Of a DNA stretch of 64,000 nucleotides, positions 8,745 to 17,586 are shown piece by piece. The stretch's first letter is position 1. Every line of letters starts with the position of its first letter. Origin of the DNA: Pseudonocardia ammonioxydans (lineage in GTDB: Bacteria; Actinomycetota; Actinomycetes; Mycobacteriales; Pseudonocardiaceae). The position numbers and the translations under genes are program-made. The notes beneath the pieces are model-generated. The model searched no databases. It was not told the DNA's origin and was given only the letters and a program-made list of their open reading frames with translations. The DNA is taken from positions 62,001 through 126,000 of the forward strand of contig NZ_FOUY01000001.1 of NCBI RefSeq assembly GCF_900115005.1, given 5' to 3'.

Positions 8745-8958
8745 GTGTCGCCACCCCCTGGTCGCGGGAACCTACTAGTCGGCCACCGCCGGGACACCGC
8801 CGCCCGGCCCGCACGGCGCGGTGGACGGCATGGACGCGGCGGCCGGTGGCGTGCGAACGGTCGACGCGGCCCGGGCCCGGGACGGACCGGGTCACGAGCA
8901 CGGGCGTGCCCCCCCCGGGGGAACGCGGGCCGGCGGGGCCGGACGCGATGATGGGGGC

Positions 8959-9933
8959 ATGGACAGCCACTCCGTCGCGCCCGGGATGCACGGCGACGAC
9001 GAGGTCCTGGCGCTGTTGCAGCGGCGCCGGGCCGCCGGCCGCCGCGTCGGCTCCCACCGGGACGGTCGGCGGGTCGCGCTCGTGATCGGCGGGGGCGGGA
9101 TGCGCGGTGCCTACGCCGGCGGGATGGTGCACGCCCTCGAGGAGGCCGGGCTCGCCGGGTGCTTCGACGAGGTCTGGGGCAGCTCGGCGGGGGCGTTCGT
9201 CGGGACCGCGCTGGTGCTCGGCCACGGCGAGAACGCCGCCCGGATCTTCTCCGACGACATGGCCTGCCGGGAGTTCATCGATCCGCGCCGCTTCGGTACC
9301 CGGCGGCCCATGGTGTCGCTGGACCATCTGCTCGACCACATCCTCGTCGAGTCCAAGCCGACCGACTGGGACTCGCTGGTGACCAGCCCGGTCCCGCTGA
9401 ACGTCATGGTCACCCGGCCGTCGGACCTGGCCCCGCACGTGCTGACCGGCCTGCCCGACGGCGGCACCTGGAAGGCGGCGATGCGGGCGACGGCGGCGAT
9501 CCCGCTGCTCGCCGGGCCGCCGGTGCGCGTGGGTGAGGACGAGTGGATCGACGGCTCGGTCGGGGACCCGCTGCCGGTGGCCCGGGCGCTGCGCAGCGGC
9601 GCCACCCACGTCCTGGCCCTGATGACCCGCACCGCCGACGAGCTCGTCACCCCGCCGGCCGACGCGCGTACCCCGCTGTGGGCGCGGTCGCTGGACCGGC
9701 TCGCGCCCGGGCTCGGCCGGATGGCGCAGGACGCGTCCCGGCACGGCGAGTGCCTCCCGCTGCTCACCGATGCCGCGCACCCGGACCGGGAGGGCGCGCA
9801 CCTGCTGACCCTCACCCCGCACTCGTCGGCGGGTGTGCGCGGCCTGACCACGGACCGCACCCGGGTGCGCGCGGCGGCCCGGATCGGCTACGAGACCGTG
9901 GCCGAGATGCTCGGCGGGGCCGCCGCGGCCTGA
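8959..9933 (+). CDS. Patatin-like phospholipase
   Basis: A 324-residue patatin-family lipid acyl hydrolase using a Ser-Asp dyad. It has the glycine-rich oxyanion loop GGGGMRGAYAGG near 44-55, the nucleophile elbow GSSAG with Ser76, and the catalytic aspartate in DGSVGDPLP (D198). No signal peptide or transmembrane segment is seen, so it is probably cytoplasmic or peripheral to the membrane. The ATG at 8959 is chosen because the patatin domain begins about 38 residues later; the longer frame from 8821 only adds a glycine/arginine-rich run. Related proteins (YjjU/RssA-like) are housekeeping lipases of unclear substrate. Confidence 0.9.
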   Translation: MDSHSVAPGMHGDDEVLALLQRRRAAGRRVGSHRDGRRVALVIGGGGMRGAYAGGMVHALEEAGLAGCFDEVWGSSAGAFVGTALVLGHGENAARIFSDDMACREFIDPRRFGTRRPMVSLDHLLDHILVESKPTDWDSLVTSPVPLNVMVTRPSDLAPHVLTGLPDGGTWKAAMRATAAIPLLAGPPVRVGEDEWIDGSVGDPLPVARALRSGATHVLALMTRTADELVTPPADARTPLWARSLDRLAPGLGRMAQDASRHGECLPLLTDAAHPDREGAHLLTLTPHSSAGVRGLTTDRTRVRAAARIGYETVAEMLGGAAAA

Positions 9934-10009
9934 GCGGGGCCGCCGATGACTTTCCGCCACCGGCCCGGTCTCCCCCAGCAGAACCGGATCACGAACGGGG
10001 GTGACACCG

Positions 10010-10282
10010 ATGCCGGGCGCGCCCTCGTTCCACACGCGGACGGTCACGCTGGCGCCGGGCGAGTCCCGCCCGCACGACGAGGACGAGTGGCGCGGTGCGC
10101 TGATCGTCGTCGACCACGGGGCGATCCAGCTCTGCTGCTCGGCCGGCGGGAGCCGGACGTTCGGCACCGGGGCGGTGCTGTGGTTCACCGGGCTGGACCT
10201 GGTGTCCGTGCGCAACCCCGGACACTCCGACGCGGTGTTCCGCGGGATCACCCGGGCCGGCACCGCGCCGGCCCCGGGCTAA
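10010..10282 (+). CDS. Small cupin-like protein
   Basis: A 90-residue protein with the short beta-strand/turn rhythm of a single-domain cupin: RTVTLAPGESRPHDEDEW, then ALIVVDHGAIQLCC, then GTGAVLWFTGLDLVSVRNPG. Only one of the usual cupin metal-ligand histidines is plainly placed (H in SRPHDEDE), so it may not bind metal. The ATG at 10010 is chosen because a GGGGGTGA ribosome site sits 5-12 bases before it. It follows the patatin gene by about 75 bp and may share its transcript. Its stop overlaps the stop of the minus-strand zinc-binding gene by four bases. Function unknown. Confidence 0.65.
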   Translation: MPGAPSFHTRTVTLAPGESRPHDEDEWRGALIVVDHGAIQLCCSAGGSRTFGTGAVLWFTGLDLVSVRNPGHSDAVFRGITRAGTAPAPG

Positions 10283-10491
10283 CCGGCCCGGCCCGCCCCG
10301 TCGAGCTCGCGCAGCCAGATCCCGTTGCGCGTGGGGACCAGCCCCAGCACTGCGGGGTCCGCGACGCAGCGGCCGCGCGGGCGGTGCCGGTCCCAGAGTT
10401 CGGCGTCGTCGAACACCGCACCGCAGCCGCCGAATCGGCCGCAGCAGTGCGCCCGGTCCGGTCCGACCCACTCCCGACCGCAACACGTCAT
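10279..10491 (-). CDS. FDXHR-type putative zinc-binding protein
   Basis: A 70-residue protein rich in Cys and His near its N-terminus: MTCCGREW, then HCCGRFGGCGAVF, then the signature ELWDRHRPRGRCV. This fits the small actinobacterial FDXHR-family putative zinc-binding proteins, in which paired cysteines and the D-x-HR block are thought to hold one metal ion. The family is annotated from sequence only and has no known function. The ATG at 10491 gives exactly this domain, whereas the longer frame adds low-complexity arginine/proline sequence. A TAGCCT about 22 bases upstream may be the -10 box. Convergent overlap with the cupin-like gene. Confidence 0.7.
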   Translation of the reverse strand: MTCCGREWVGPDRAHCCGRFGGCGAVFDDAELWDRHRPRGRCVADPAVLGLVPTRNGIWLRELDGAGRAG

Positions 10492-10673
10492 CCGTTCGAC
10501 CCGCACGCGGCGCAGGCTACGCGCGCCCCCCGACAATTCCCGCGCCCGCGGCCCCGGGCCGCTCCGCGCGACCGGCCACGCTCCGTCGCCCCCGGCCGTG
10601 GGACGGCGCGGGCACGGGGTTCTTTTACGATCGGCCCTGCCCCGCAGCGAGCGGGCGCGAGGGGGAGGTGGCG

Positions 10674-12326
10674 ATGACGGCGGTCGCGGAACGCCTGATC
10701 GACCGGCGTCTGGGTTTCCGGGAGGCACCGGCACCGTACGTGCGGGAACGGGACCTGCGGGTACCCGTGTCCGACGGCGTCGTGCTGCTCGCCGACCTCT
10801 ACCGCCGTCCGGGCCCGGTCGCGGCCCGGCCCACGGTGCTCGTGCGCACGCCCTACGGCCGCGACGGCCTCGGTTCGCTCATCGGGTCGCTGCTGGCCCG
10901 CCGCGGGTTCCAGGTGCTGGTGCAGTCCACCCGGGGCACGTTCGGCTCCGGGGGCCAGTTCCGGCCGTTCCTGCACGAGAGCCCGGACGGGCTCGACACG
11001 CTGGACTGGGTCCGCGGGCAGGACTGGTGCGACGGCCGCGTCTCCATGGTCGGCCCCAGCTACGTCGGGCACACCCAGTGGGCGATCGCCCCGTACGCGG
11101 ACCCCGGCCTCGCCTCGATGAACGCCGACATCACCGCGTCGGAGTTCACGAGCACCTTCTATCCCGGCGGCGCACCCGGTCTGCTGAACCTGGCGAGCTG
11201 GGTGAACCAGATCGGGCGCCAGGAACGCCTGACCGCGGTCACCGGGTTCCTGGCGACCCCGGTCTTCGGCCGCCGCAAGCGCCGGGCCGTGGCCTCGCTG
11301 CCGCTGCAGGCCGCGGACGTCGCCCTGACCGGTGCACCGGTGGTGTTCTGGCGGGACTTCGTCGAGCACGCCGAGCGGCCGCGGGAGTTCTGGGCGCCGG
11401 CCGAGCACGACGGCTTCGACGCCGCCGCGATGCCCCCGGTGTGCATGGTCACCGGGTGGTGGGACCTGTTCGTGGACCGGCAGCTGGTCGACTTCACCGC
11501 GCTGCAGCGCGGCGGCGCGACCGCCCGGATCACCATCGGGCCGTGGCACCACGGGGACCGCGACTCGCTGTCGACGATCGCCCAGGAGATGGTCGGCTGG
11601 CTCGGCGTGCACCTGCACGGCGGGGACGGCGACGGCCGCGCCCCGGTCCGCGCCTACGTCCAGCACGCCGACCGGTGGGCCGACCTGCCGTGCTGGCCGC
11701 CGCCGCGGACGCAGCCCGCGGAGTGGTACCTGGCGCCGGGCTCGCGGCTGCGGCCGGACTCCCCCGGGCCCGCCGGCTCGCCCCCGGCACCGCCGGACAC
11801 GTTCGTCTACGACCCGGCCGACCCGACCCCGACGGTCGGCGGGCCGATGCTGCAGCCGCCGACCAAGCAGCACGACAACCGGGCCGTCGAGGCCCGCGAC
11901 GACGTCCTGGTCTACACCGGACCGCCACAGGAGTCCGACCTGGACCTGCTCGGCGAGGTCTCGGCCGTGGTGTACGTGCGCACCGACTCCGGCGAGGGCG
12001 ACGTGTTCGTGCGGATCTGCGACGTCGACCCGGACGGGGCGTCGTGGAACATCACCGACGCGATGCACCGGCTCGTCCCCGGCCGTGAGGCCACCGCACC
12101 GGACGGGACGACCGTCGTCCGGATGTCGCTCAGCCCGACCGGCTACCGGCTCCGCGCGGGACACCGGCTGCGGGTGCAGATCGCCGCGGCGGCGTTCCCG
12201 CGGTTCGCCCGCAACCACGGGACCGGCGAGCGCATGTCGGCGGCCGTCACCGGACGGCGGATCCGCTACGAGGTGCTGCACGGGACGGAGCACCCGTCAC
12301 ACGTGGTACTGCCGCACCATCCCTGA
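10674..12326 (+). CDS. CocE/NonD (S15) family hydrolase
   Basis: A 550-residue alpha/beta hydrolase of the X-Pro dipeptidyl-peptidase/cocaine-esterase group. The nucleophile is Ser129 in GPSYVG. The acid lies in the GWWDLFVDRQ block (D264 or D268) and the base in PWHHGDRDS (H292/H293). A C-terminal jelly-roll-like domain follows, with the pattern FVRICDVDPDGASWNITDA. The family hydrolyses esters, amides or acylated substrates; the specific one here is not evident. The ATG at 10674 follows GGGGGAGG by five bases and beats the in-frame GTG at 10668. TACGAT at 10626-10631 is a good -10 candidate. It is monocistronic and ends before a strong terminator. Confidence 0.9.
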   Translation: MTAVAERLIDRRLGFREAPAPYVRERDLRVPVSDGVVLLADLYRRPGPVAARPTVLVRTPYGRDGLGSLIGSLLARRGFQVLVQSTRGTFGSGGQFRPFLHESPDGLDTLDWVRGQDWCDGRVSMVGPSYVGHTQWAIAPYADPGLASMNADITASEFTSTFYPGGAPGLLNLASWVNQIGRQERLTAVTGFLATPVFGRRKRRAVASLPLQAADVALTGAPVVFWRDFVEHAERPREFWAPAEHDGFDAAAMPPVCMVTGWWDLFVDRQLVDFTALQRGGATARITIGPWHHGDRDSLSTIAQEMVGWLGVHLHGGDGDGRAPVRAYVQHADRWADLPCWPPPRTQPAEWYLAPGSRLRPDSPGPAGSPPAPPDTFVYDPADPTPTVGGPMLQPPTKQHDNRAVEARDDVLVYTGPPQESDLDLLGEVSAVVYVRTDSGEGDVFVRICDVDPDGASWNITDAMHRLVPGREATAPDGTTVVRMSLSPTGYRLRAGHRLRVQIAAAAFPRFARNHGTGERMSAAVTGRRIRYEVLHGTEHPSHVVLPHHP

Positions 12327-12366
12327 CGGCGCGCTTTCCCGGCCCGCTCTCGAATACCGACATGCG

Positions 12367-12402
12367 GAATCCCCCGCTCCGGTTCGAGAGAGCGGGGGAT
12401 TC
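12367..12402. terminator. Bidirectional hairpin terminator
   Basis: Arms 12367-12379 (GAATCCCCCGCTC) and 12390-12402 form a perfect 13-bp stem with a ten-base loop. It lies between the convergent CocE hydrolase and secreted-protein genes. There is no long T-run, as is common in high-GC actinobacteria. Confidence 0.82.
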
Positions 12403-12477
12403 GCGCGAAAGACGCGACCCGCCGGATTTCCCGGGGAGACGGCCCCGGGCCCGGCGCAGGTCGGTCGTTCCCGCAGA

Positions 12478-12834
12478 TCAGTCGTCGATGTTGGTCTGCG
12501 AGGTCGAGCCCGGGGAGCACTCGGAGACGCTGGGGGCGTCCTCGCCGTTGGTGGCCTGGCCACCCAGCACGCCCAGGACGCTGGCCGCGATGTCGACGCT
12601 GTTCAGCGAGCAGGAGAGCACGTTCGCGTTGTTCAGCGCGTTCACGTCACCCACGTTGATGAGGCCGCTCTGCCGGTCGTTGCTGCCCTGGTCGATGTTG
12701 TTGATCTGCTTGGCGTGCACGTCCTTGCCGTCGTGCCCGTGCCCGTGGCCACCGTCACCGGCGAACGCCAGCGGCGAGACGGCGAGCAGACCAGCGGTGA
12801 CGCCGGCGGTGACGATTCCAGCCTTCTTCAGCAC
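12478..12834 (-). CDS. Small secreted His/Gly-rich protein, weakly rodlin-like
   Basis: A 118-residue exported protein. It begins with a clear signal peptide (MLKKAGIVTAGVTAGLLAV, cleavage expected after SPLAFA). A short histidine/glycine run, GDGGHGHGHDGKDVHA, follows and could bind metal. The mature C-terminal part is Asn/Ser-rich: QINNIDQGSNDRQSGLINVG, then DVNALNNANVLSC and VLGVLGG, with two cysteines. The MLKK signal start and the Asn-rich beta-strand pattern recall streptomycete rodlins and similar aerial-surface proteins, but I would not assign that function. Its base use is less GC-biased than its neighbours. A GGAGA ribosome site precedes the ATG. A long 5' gene-free region suggests complex regulation. 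Confidence 0.8.
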   Translation of the reverse strand: MLKKAGIVTAGVTAGLLAVSPLAFAGDGGHGHGHDGKDVHAKQINNIDQGSNDRQSGLINVGDVNALNNANVLSCSLNSVDIAASVLGVLGGQATNGEDAPSVSECSPGSTSQTNIDD

Positions 12835-13269
12835 AGTTGTTTCTCCGTTGTGTACGGGCCCGTTGTGGACCGGCGTGTTCGGCGCGGTTTCGGGAGCCCC
12901 GCCGATGCACAGAACGTTATCGAACCGACCCTCGTTCCCACGAATTCCTTACCACTAACGGACCAGAGCAATTACTTTCAGCGAGGATACTGCTCTTTTC
13001 CGGCATCCGGTTCTCCGCGCCGGCGGCGCATCCGGCCGCAGCCCGCGACAAGGCGTCACCACAGTGGACCCGAACGGACGCGCACCCTTTTCCTGGGACA
13101 CGCTGCGTGACCGCGCTCCGCACGACGGTGTCGATGAACCACCCTGTCGCGTTGCACCGGCGGCCACTCAGCCGCGCTGCGCGCCGAAACAGATCCCTCA
13201 CATCGGCGTATCCCGCTCGACCGGGTGTCGTCCCTACGATCCGCTCACCCCGACGAGCGGAGGAACGCC
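12835..13269. other. Gene-free divergent regulatory region
   Basis: About 435 bp between the secreted-protein gene (minus) and the ethanolamine permease gene (plus). Bases 12905-13000 are markedly less GC-rich than the surroundings and likely hold the promoter of the secreted protein. TACGAT at 13235-13240 lies 29 bases before the permease ATG and is a plausible -10 box for that operon. I looked for a cobalamin riboswitch, because EutBC need adenosylcobalamin, and did not find a convincing B12 box. A minus-strand frame at 12917-13201 has no protein character. Confidence 0.6.
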
Positions 13270-14667
13270 ATGACCGGCCCCACCGACGACCAGTACCTGG
13301 AGAAGCGGAAGCTGCGGACCGGCGCGGCAGGGTGGGTCCTGCTCGCCGGGCTGGGGGTCAGCTACGTGATCTCCGGCGACTACTCCGGCTGGAACTTCGG
13401 CCTGGCCGAGGGCGGGTTCGGCGGGCTACTGCTCGCCGCGGTCGTCATCGCCGCGATGTACTTCGCGATGGTGCTGGGCATGGCCGAGCTGTCCTCGGCG
13501 CTGCCGGCGGCGGGGGGCGGTTACACCTTCGCCCGGCGCGCGCTGGGCCCGTGGGGCGGCTTCGCGACGGGGACGGCGATCCTCATCGAGTACGCGATCG
13601 CCCCGGCCGCGATCGCGACCTTCATCGGTGCCTACGTCGAGTCGCTGGGCCTGTTCGGGATCACCGACGGCTGGTGGGTCTACCTGGCGGCGTACGTGCT
13701 GTTCGTCGGCATCCACATCGGCGGGGTCGGCGAGGCGCTCAAGGCGATGTTCGTGATCACCGCGATCGCGCTGACCGGGCTGGTGGTGTTCGCCGTCGCC
13801 GCGGCCGGGCGGTTCGACCCGGCCAACCTGGTCGACATCGCGCCGACCGACGCCGTCGGCGCCTCGCCGTTCCTCCCGCACGGCTGGCTCGGCGTGTGGG
13901 CGGCGGTGCCGTTCGCGATCTGGTTCTTCCTGGCCCTCGAGGGCGTCCCGCTGGCCGCCGAGGAGGCCCGCGAGCCGGAGCGCAACGTGCCGCGCGGCAT
14001 CCTCGCCGCGATGCTGGTCCTGCTGGTCACCGGCGCCACCGTGCTGGTCCTCGCGACCGGGGCGCTCGGCGCACAGGCCCTCTCGGAGTCGGGGAACCCG
14101 CTGGTCGAGGCGCTCGGGGACTCGCGCGCCGCCGTCGTCGTCAACTACATCGGGCTGGCCGGCCTGGTCGCCAGCTTCTTCTCGATCATCTACGCCTACT
14201 CGCGGCAGACGTTCGCGCTCTCCCGGGCCGGCTACCTGCCGCGGGTGCTCTCGGTGACCAACGGCCGCAAGGCGCCGGTCCTGGCGCTGCTGGTGCCGGG
14301 CGCGGTCGGTTTCGGGCTGTCGCTGACCGGGCAGGGCGACATGCTGCTGAACATGGCGGTGTTCGGGGCGGCGCTGTCGTACGTCCTGATGATGGTCAGC
14401 CACATCGTGCTGCGCAGGCGCGCGCCCGGGATGGCGCGGCCGTACCGCACCCCCGGCGGGACGGTCACGACCGGTTTCGCACTGGTCGTCGCGGTGCTGG
14501 CGGTCGTGGCGACGTTCCTGGTGGACCCGATCGCCGCCGGCGCGACCCTGGGGGCGTTCGCCCTGTTCATGCTGTACTTCGCCCTCTACTCGCGGCACCA
14601 CCTGGTGGCCGCTGCTCCGGACGAGGAGTTCGCGGCCCTGGCGGAGGCGGAGGCGGAGCTGACATGA
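13270..14667 (+). CDS. eat: Ethanolamine permease (APC family)
   Basis: A 465-residue APC-superfamily transporter with about 12 membrane helices. It shows the family N-terminal turn around GLGVSYVISGDYSGWNFGL. Internal landmarks include AAGGGYTFARRALGPWGG and ALEGVPLAAEEAREPERNVP, the latter typical of APC helix 5-6. The specific assignment to ethanolamine rests on the tail-to-head linkage to eutB and eutC. The ATG at 13270 follows GGAGG by seven bases; the upstream in-frame start at 13225 lacks a ribosome site. It would import ethanolamine released from phosphatidylethanolamine. First gene of a three-gene operon; 25 bp separate it from eutB. Confidence 0.88.
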   Translation: MTGPTDDQYLEKRKLRTGAAGWVLLAGLGVSYVISGDYSGWNFGLAEGGFGGLLLAAVVIAAMYFAMVLGMAELSSALPAAGGGYTFARRALGPWGGFATGTAILIEYAIAPAAIATFIGAYVESLGLFGITDGWWVYLAAYVLFVGIHIGGVGEALKAMFVITAIALTGLVVFAVAAAGRFDPANLVDIAPTDAVGASPFLPHGWLGVWAAVPFAIWFFLALEGVPLAAEEAREPERNVPRGILAAMLVLLVTGATVLVLATGALGAQALSESGNPLVEALGDSRAAVVVNYIGLAGLVASFFSIIYAYSRQTFALSRAGYLPRVLSVTNGRKAPVLALLVPGAVGFGLSLTGQGDMLLNMAVFGAALSYVLMMVSHIVLRRRAPGMARPYRTPGGTVTTGFALVVAVLAVVATFLVDPIAAGATLGAFALFMLYFALYSRHHLVAAAPDEEFAALAEAEAELT

Positions 14668-14692
14668 CCGGGCGAGCGGAGCGAGGGGCACG

Positions 14693-16069
14693 ATGACACG
14701 ACGGCGGGCCGCCCTCGGCGGCCACACCTACGAGTTCGCGGACCTGCGGGCACTGCTGGCGGCGGCCACCCCGGAACGCTCCGGGGACGTGCTGGCCGGC
14801 GTCGCGGCCTCGTCCGAGCAGGAGCGGGTGGCCGCCCAGGGCCTGCTGGCCGACGTGGCGCTGTCGACGTTCCTGGACGAGCACGTCGTCCCCTACGACG
14901 AGGACGAGGTCACCCGGCTGATCGTCGACTCGCACGACGCCGAGGCGTTCGCGCCGGTGGCCTCGATGACCGTCGGCGAGCTGCGCGAGCACCTGCTGCG
15001 GCCCTCGACCGACACCACCGCACTCGCGGCCGGCCTGACACCGGAGATGGTCGCCGCGGCGGCGAAGCTCATGCGCCTGCAGGACCTGATCGCGGTCGGG
15101 CGTCGCACCCCGGTGGTGACGGCGTTCCGGTCGACCGTCGGACGCCCGGGCACCATGGCGACCCGGCTGCAGCCCAACCACCCCACCGACGACCCCGCCG
15201 GAGTGACTGCGTCCATCGTGGACGGGCTGCTGCTGGGCTGCGGCGACGCCGTGATCGGGATCAACCCGGCCACCGACTCGCCGCAGCGCACGACCGAGCT
15301 GCTGCACCTGATCGACGACGTGCGCGCCCGCTACGCCATCCCCACCCAGTCCTGTGTGCTCGCGCACGTCACGACCTCGATCGAGATCATGGAACGGGGT
15401 GCCCCGGTCGACCTGGTGTTCCAGTCGATCGCCGGCACCGAGGCCGCCAACTCCGGCTTCGGCGTGCGCCTGGAGCTCCTGCGCGAGGCGCACGAGGCCG
15501 CGCTCGCGCTGGACCGGGGCACCGTCGGCACGAACTGCATGTACTTCGAGACCGGCCAGGGCAGCGCGCTCTCGGCGGACGCCCACCACGGCGTCGACCA
15601 GCAGACCCTCGAGGCCCGGGCCTACGGGGTGGCCCGGGCGTTCGACCCGCTGCTGGTCAACACCGTGGTCGGGTTCATCGGGCCGGAGTACCTGCGCGAC
15701 GGGAAGGAGATCACCCGGGCCGGGCTGGAGGACCACGTCTGCGGGAAGCTGCTCGGCGTCCCGATGGGCGTCGACGTCTGCTACACCAACCACGCCGAGG
15801 CCGACGCCGACGACACCGACGCGCTGCTCACCCTGCTGGGCGCCGCGGGGTGCTCGTTCGTGATCTGCGTGCCCGGCGGCGACGACGTGATGCTGCACTA
15901 CCAGTCGCTGTCGTTCCACGACGCGCTCTACGCCCGCCAGGTCCTCGGCCTCGCCCCGGCTCCCGAGTTCGCCGAGTGGCTGTCCACGATGGACCTGCTC
16001 GACGAGGCGGGCCGGGTCCGGGAGCTGCCGGCGGCGGCGATGCGGACGCTCACGGCAGGTGTGCGATGA
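14693..16069 (+). CDS. eutB: Ethanolamine ammonia-lyase, large subunit
   Basis: A 458-residue EutB, the TIM-barrel subunit of adenosylcobalamin-dependent ethanolamine ammonia-lyase, which converts ethanolamine to acetaldehyde and ammonia. Typical blocks seen: SRTVGRPGTMATRLQPNHP-like around residues 145-163 (FRSTVGRPGTMATRLQPNHP), QSIAGTEAANSGFGV, GTNCMYFETGQGSALSADAH, and the C-terminal CVPGGDDVMLHYQSLSFHDA. Length matches the family. It starts 25 bp after the permease gene, behind GAGCGGAGCGAGGGG, which doubles as a weak ribosome site. Its stop overlaps the eutC start. No reactivase (EutA) or microcompartment shell gene is nearby, so the enzyme is presumably free in the cytoplasm. Confidence 0.96.
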   Translation: MTRRRAALGGHTYEFADLRALLAAATPERSGDVLAGVAASSEQERVAAQGLLADVALSTFLDEHVVPYDEDEVTRLIVDSHDAEAFAPVASMTVGELREHLLRPSTDTTALAAGLTPEMVAAAAKLMRLQDLIAVGRRTPVVTAFRSTVGRPGTMATRLQPNHPTDDPAGVTASIVDGLLLGCGDAVIGINPATDSPQRTTELLHLIDDVRARYAIPTQSCVLAHVTTSIEIMERGAPVDLVFQSIAGTEAANSGFGVRLELLREAHEAALALDRGTVGTNCMYFETGQGSALSADAHHGVDQQTLEARAYGVARAFDPLLVNTVVGFIGPEYLRDGKEITRAGLEDHVCGKLLGVPMGVDVCYTNHAEADADDTDALLTLLGAAGCSFVICVPGGDDVMLHYQSLSFHDALYARQVLGLAPAPEFAEWLSTMDLLDEAGRVRELPAAAMRTLTAGVR

Positions 16070-16785
16070 CCGACCCGCTGGACGTCCTGCGGGCCTCCAC
16101 GCGGGCCCGGGTGGCGCTCGGCCGGGCCGGTGACGCCCTGCCGACCGGACGGCTGCTGGAGCTGCGGGCGGCCCATGCGGCCGCCCGCGACGCCGTCCAC
16201 ACCCCGCTCGACGTCGACGCCGTGGCCGGTGCGATCGCCGGGCTCGGCGTGGAGGTCCGGCAGGCCGCCGGGGCACCGCGCGACCGGGGCGAGTACCTGA
16301 CCCGCCCGGATCTGGGACGCCGGCTGGCGTCCGGGGTGGAGCTACCGCGGGGCGAGCACGACGTGGTCCTCGTCGTGGCCGACGGGCTGTCCCCGCTCGC
16401 GGTGCGCGACCACGCGGCCGGGCTGCTGGCCGAGATCCTGGACCGGCTCGACGGCGTCCGGGTGGCCCCGGTCGTCGTCGCCACCCAGGCCCGGGTGGCG
16501 CTCGGCGACGAGATCGCCACCGCGGTCGGGGCCCGCGACGTCGTGGTGCTGATCGGGGAACGGCCGGGCATGAGTTCGGTCGACTCGCTCGGGGTCTACT
16601 TCACCTACGACGCGCGCCGCGGCCGCCGGGACTCCGAGCGCAACTGCATCTCCAACGTGCGGCCACCACACGGCACCGGGTACGCCGAGGCCGCGACGAC
16701 GCTGGCCCTGCTGATGGGCGAGGCCCGGCGGCTGAAACTGTCCGGGGTGGGGCTGAAGGCCGACCCAGCCCTGCCCGCGGGCTGA
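16066..16785 (+). CDS. eutC: Ethanolamine ammonia-lyase, small subunit
   Basis: A 239-residue EutC, which holds part of the cobalamin-binding interface of ethanolamine ammonia-lyase. Recognisable blocks: ASTRARVALGRAG at the N-terminus, GEYLTRPDLGRRL, VVADGLSPLAV, LIGERPGMSSVDSLGVYFTY, and SERNCISNVRPPHGTGY toward the C-terminus. Length is slightly short of the enterobacterial protein but normal for free-standing actinobacterial EutC lacking an encapsulation peptide. The ATG at 16066 overlaps the eutB stop by four bases. The longer in-frame start at 15850 lies inside eutB and is rejected. Last gene of the operon. Confidence 0.95.
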   Translation: MTDPLDVLRASTRARVALGRAGDALPTGRLLELRAAHAAARDAVHTPLDVDAVAGAIAGLGVEVRQAAGAPRDRGEYLTRPDLGRRLASGVELPRGEHDVVLVVADGLSPLAVRDHAAGLLAEILDRLDGVRVAPVVVATQARVALGDEIATAVGARDVVVLIGERPGMSSVDSLGVYFTYDARRGRRDSERNCISNVRPPHGTGYAEAATTLALLMGEARRLKLSGVGLKADPALPAG

Positions 16786-16873
16786 CGGTTCCCCGGCGGC
16801 CCGGGCCGTCCGGCCGTCGGAACGCCGGGAGTCGGGACGCCGGAAGTCGATGGCCCGGCCGTGGGCGTCTCGG

Positions 16874-16879
16874 TAGCGT
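16874..16879 (+). promoter_or_regulatory. -10 box TAGCGT of leaderless GNAT gene
   Basis: TAGCGT is followed by eight bases and the ATG at 16888. It places the start there rather than at the in-frame GTG at 16861, which would lie upstream of the promoter. Confidence 0.5.
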
Positions 16880-16887
16880 CGCGCCGG

Positions 16888-17496
16888 ATGGACCCGACCG
16901 TGCGGGTTGCGACCGCAGCAGACGTCCCGGCCGCCGCCGACACCCTCCGGGCGGCGTTCCGCGACTACCCGTTCACCCGGCACACGATCGGTGCCGATGA
17001 CCACGAACGCCGCCTCCTCGACAATCAGACCCTGTTCCTGTCCGAGATCGGCATCCCGCACGGGAGGGTGTGGGTCGCCGGCGCCGCGGACGGACCGTCC
17101 GAACCGGACGCCGTGGCGGTGTGGACGACCCCGGCCTCGACCGGCATCGGTGACGTGTTCGCCCGGCTCGCACCGCGGCTGGCCGAGCTCGCCGGCGACC
17201 GCGCGGCCGTCGCGGCGGACACCGAGGCCGCGCTGGCACCCCACCGCCCGACCGGGCCGGTGTGGTTCCTCGCGACCGTCGGCGTCCGCCCCGGGCGACA
17301 GGGCCGCGGCCTCGGGTCCGCCGTCCTCCGGCCGGGACTGGCCGAGGCCGACCGCACCGGCAGCGTGGCCTACCTGGAGACGTCGCTGCCGGGAAACGTC
17401 CGGCTCTACCGGCGGCTCGGTTTCGAGGTCGAGGCGGAGCTCGACCTGCCGCACGGCGGTCCCCGGACCTGGACCATGGCGCGACCGCCCGGCTGA
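16888..17496 (+). CDS. GNAT-family N-acetyltransferase
   Basis: A 202-residue acetyl-CoA-dependent acyltransferase. The N-terminal strand-helix VRVATAADVPAAADTLRAAF and the acetyl-CoA pyrophosphate loop VRPGRQGRGLGSAVL (motif A, R/Q-x-x-G-x-G/A) are clear. The closing strand is AYLETSLPGNVRLYRRLGF. It matches the puromycin/RimI-like GNAT layout, but substrate cannot be inferred. It follows eutC by about 100 bp but has its own -10 box, so I do not place it in the eut operon. Confidence 0.87.
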   Translation: MDPTVRVATAADVPAAADTLRAAFRDYPFTRHTIGADDHERRLLDNQTLFLSEIGIPHGRVWVAGAADGPSEPDAVAVWTTPASTGIGDVFARLAPRLAELAGDRAAVAADTEAALAPHRPTGPVWFLATVGVRPGRQGRGLGSAVLRPGLAEADRTGSVAYLETSLPGNVRLYRRLGFEVEAELDLPHGGPRTWTMARPPG

Positions 17497-17586
17497 CCGC
17501 TCTCCGCTGTCCCACCACCGGGCGCCGGGCTCCCGTCCCGGCTCTGCCGCACCGGTCACCGGCCTGACCGCCCTCCGGGCTCACTG

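Noticed and set aside
12917..13201. 94-codon minus-strand frame upstream of the secreted-protein gene
   Set aside because: No family resemblance, no ribosome site, and the base composition fits a regulatory region.
13050..13260. Possible cobalamin riboswitch before the ethanolamine operon
   Set aside because: A GGCCACT-like string occurs, but no convincing B12 box or surrounding fold could be traced.
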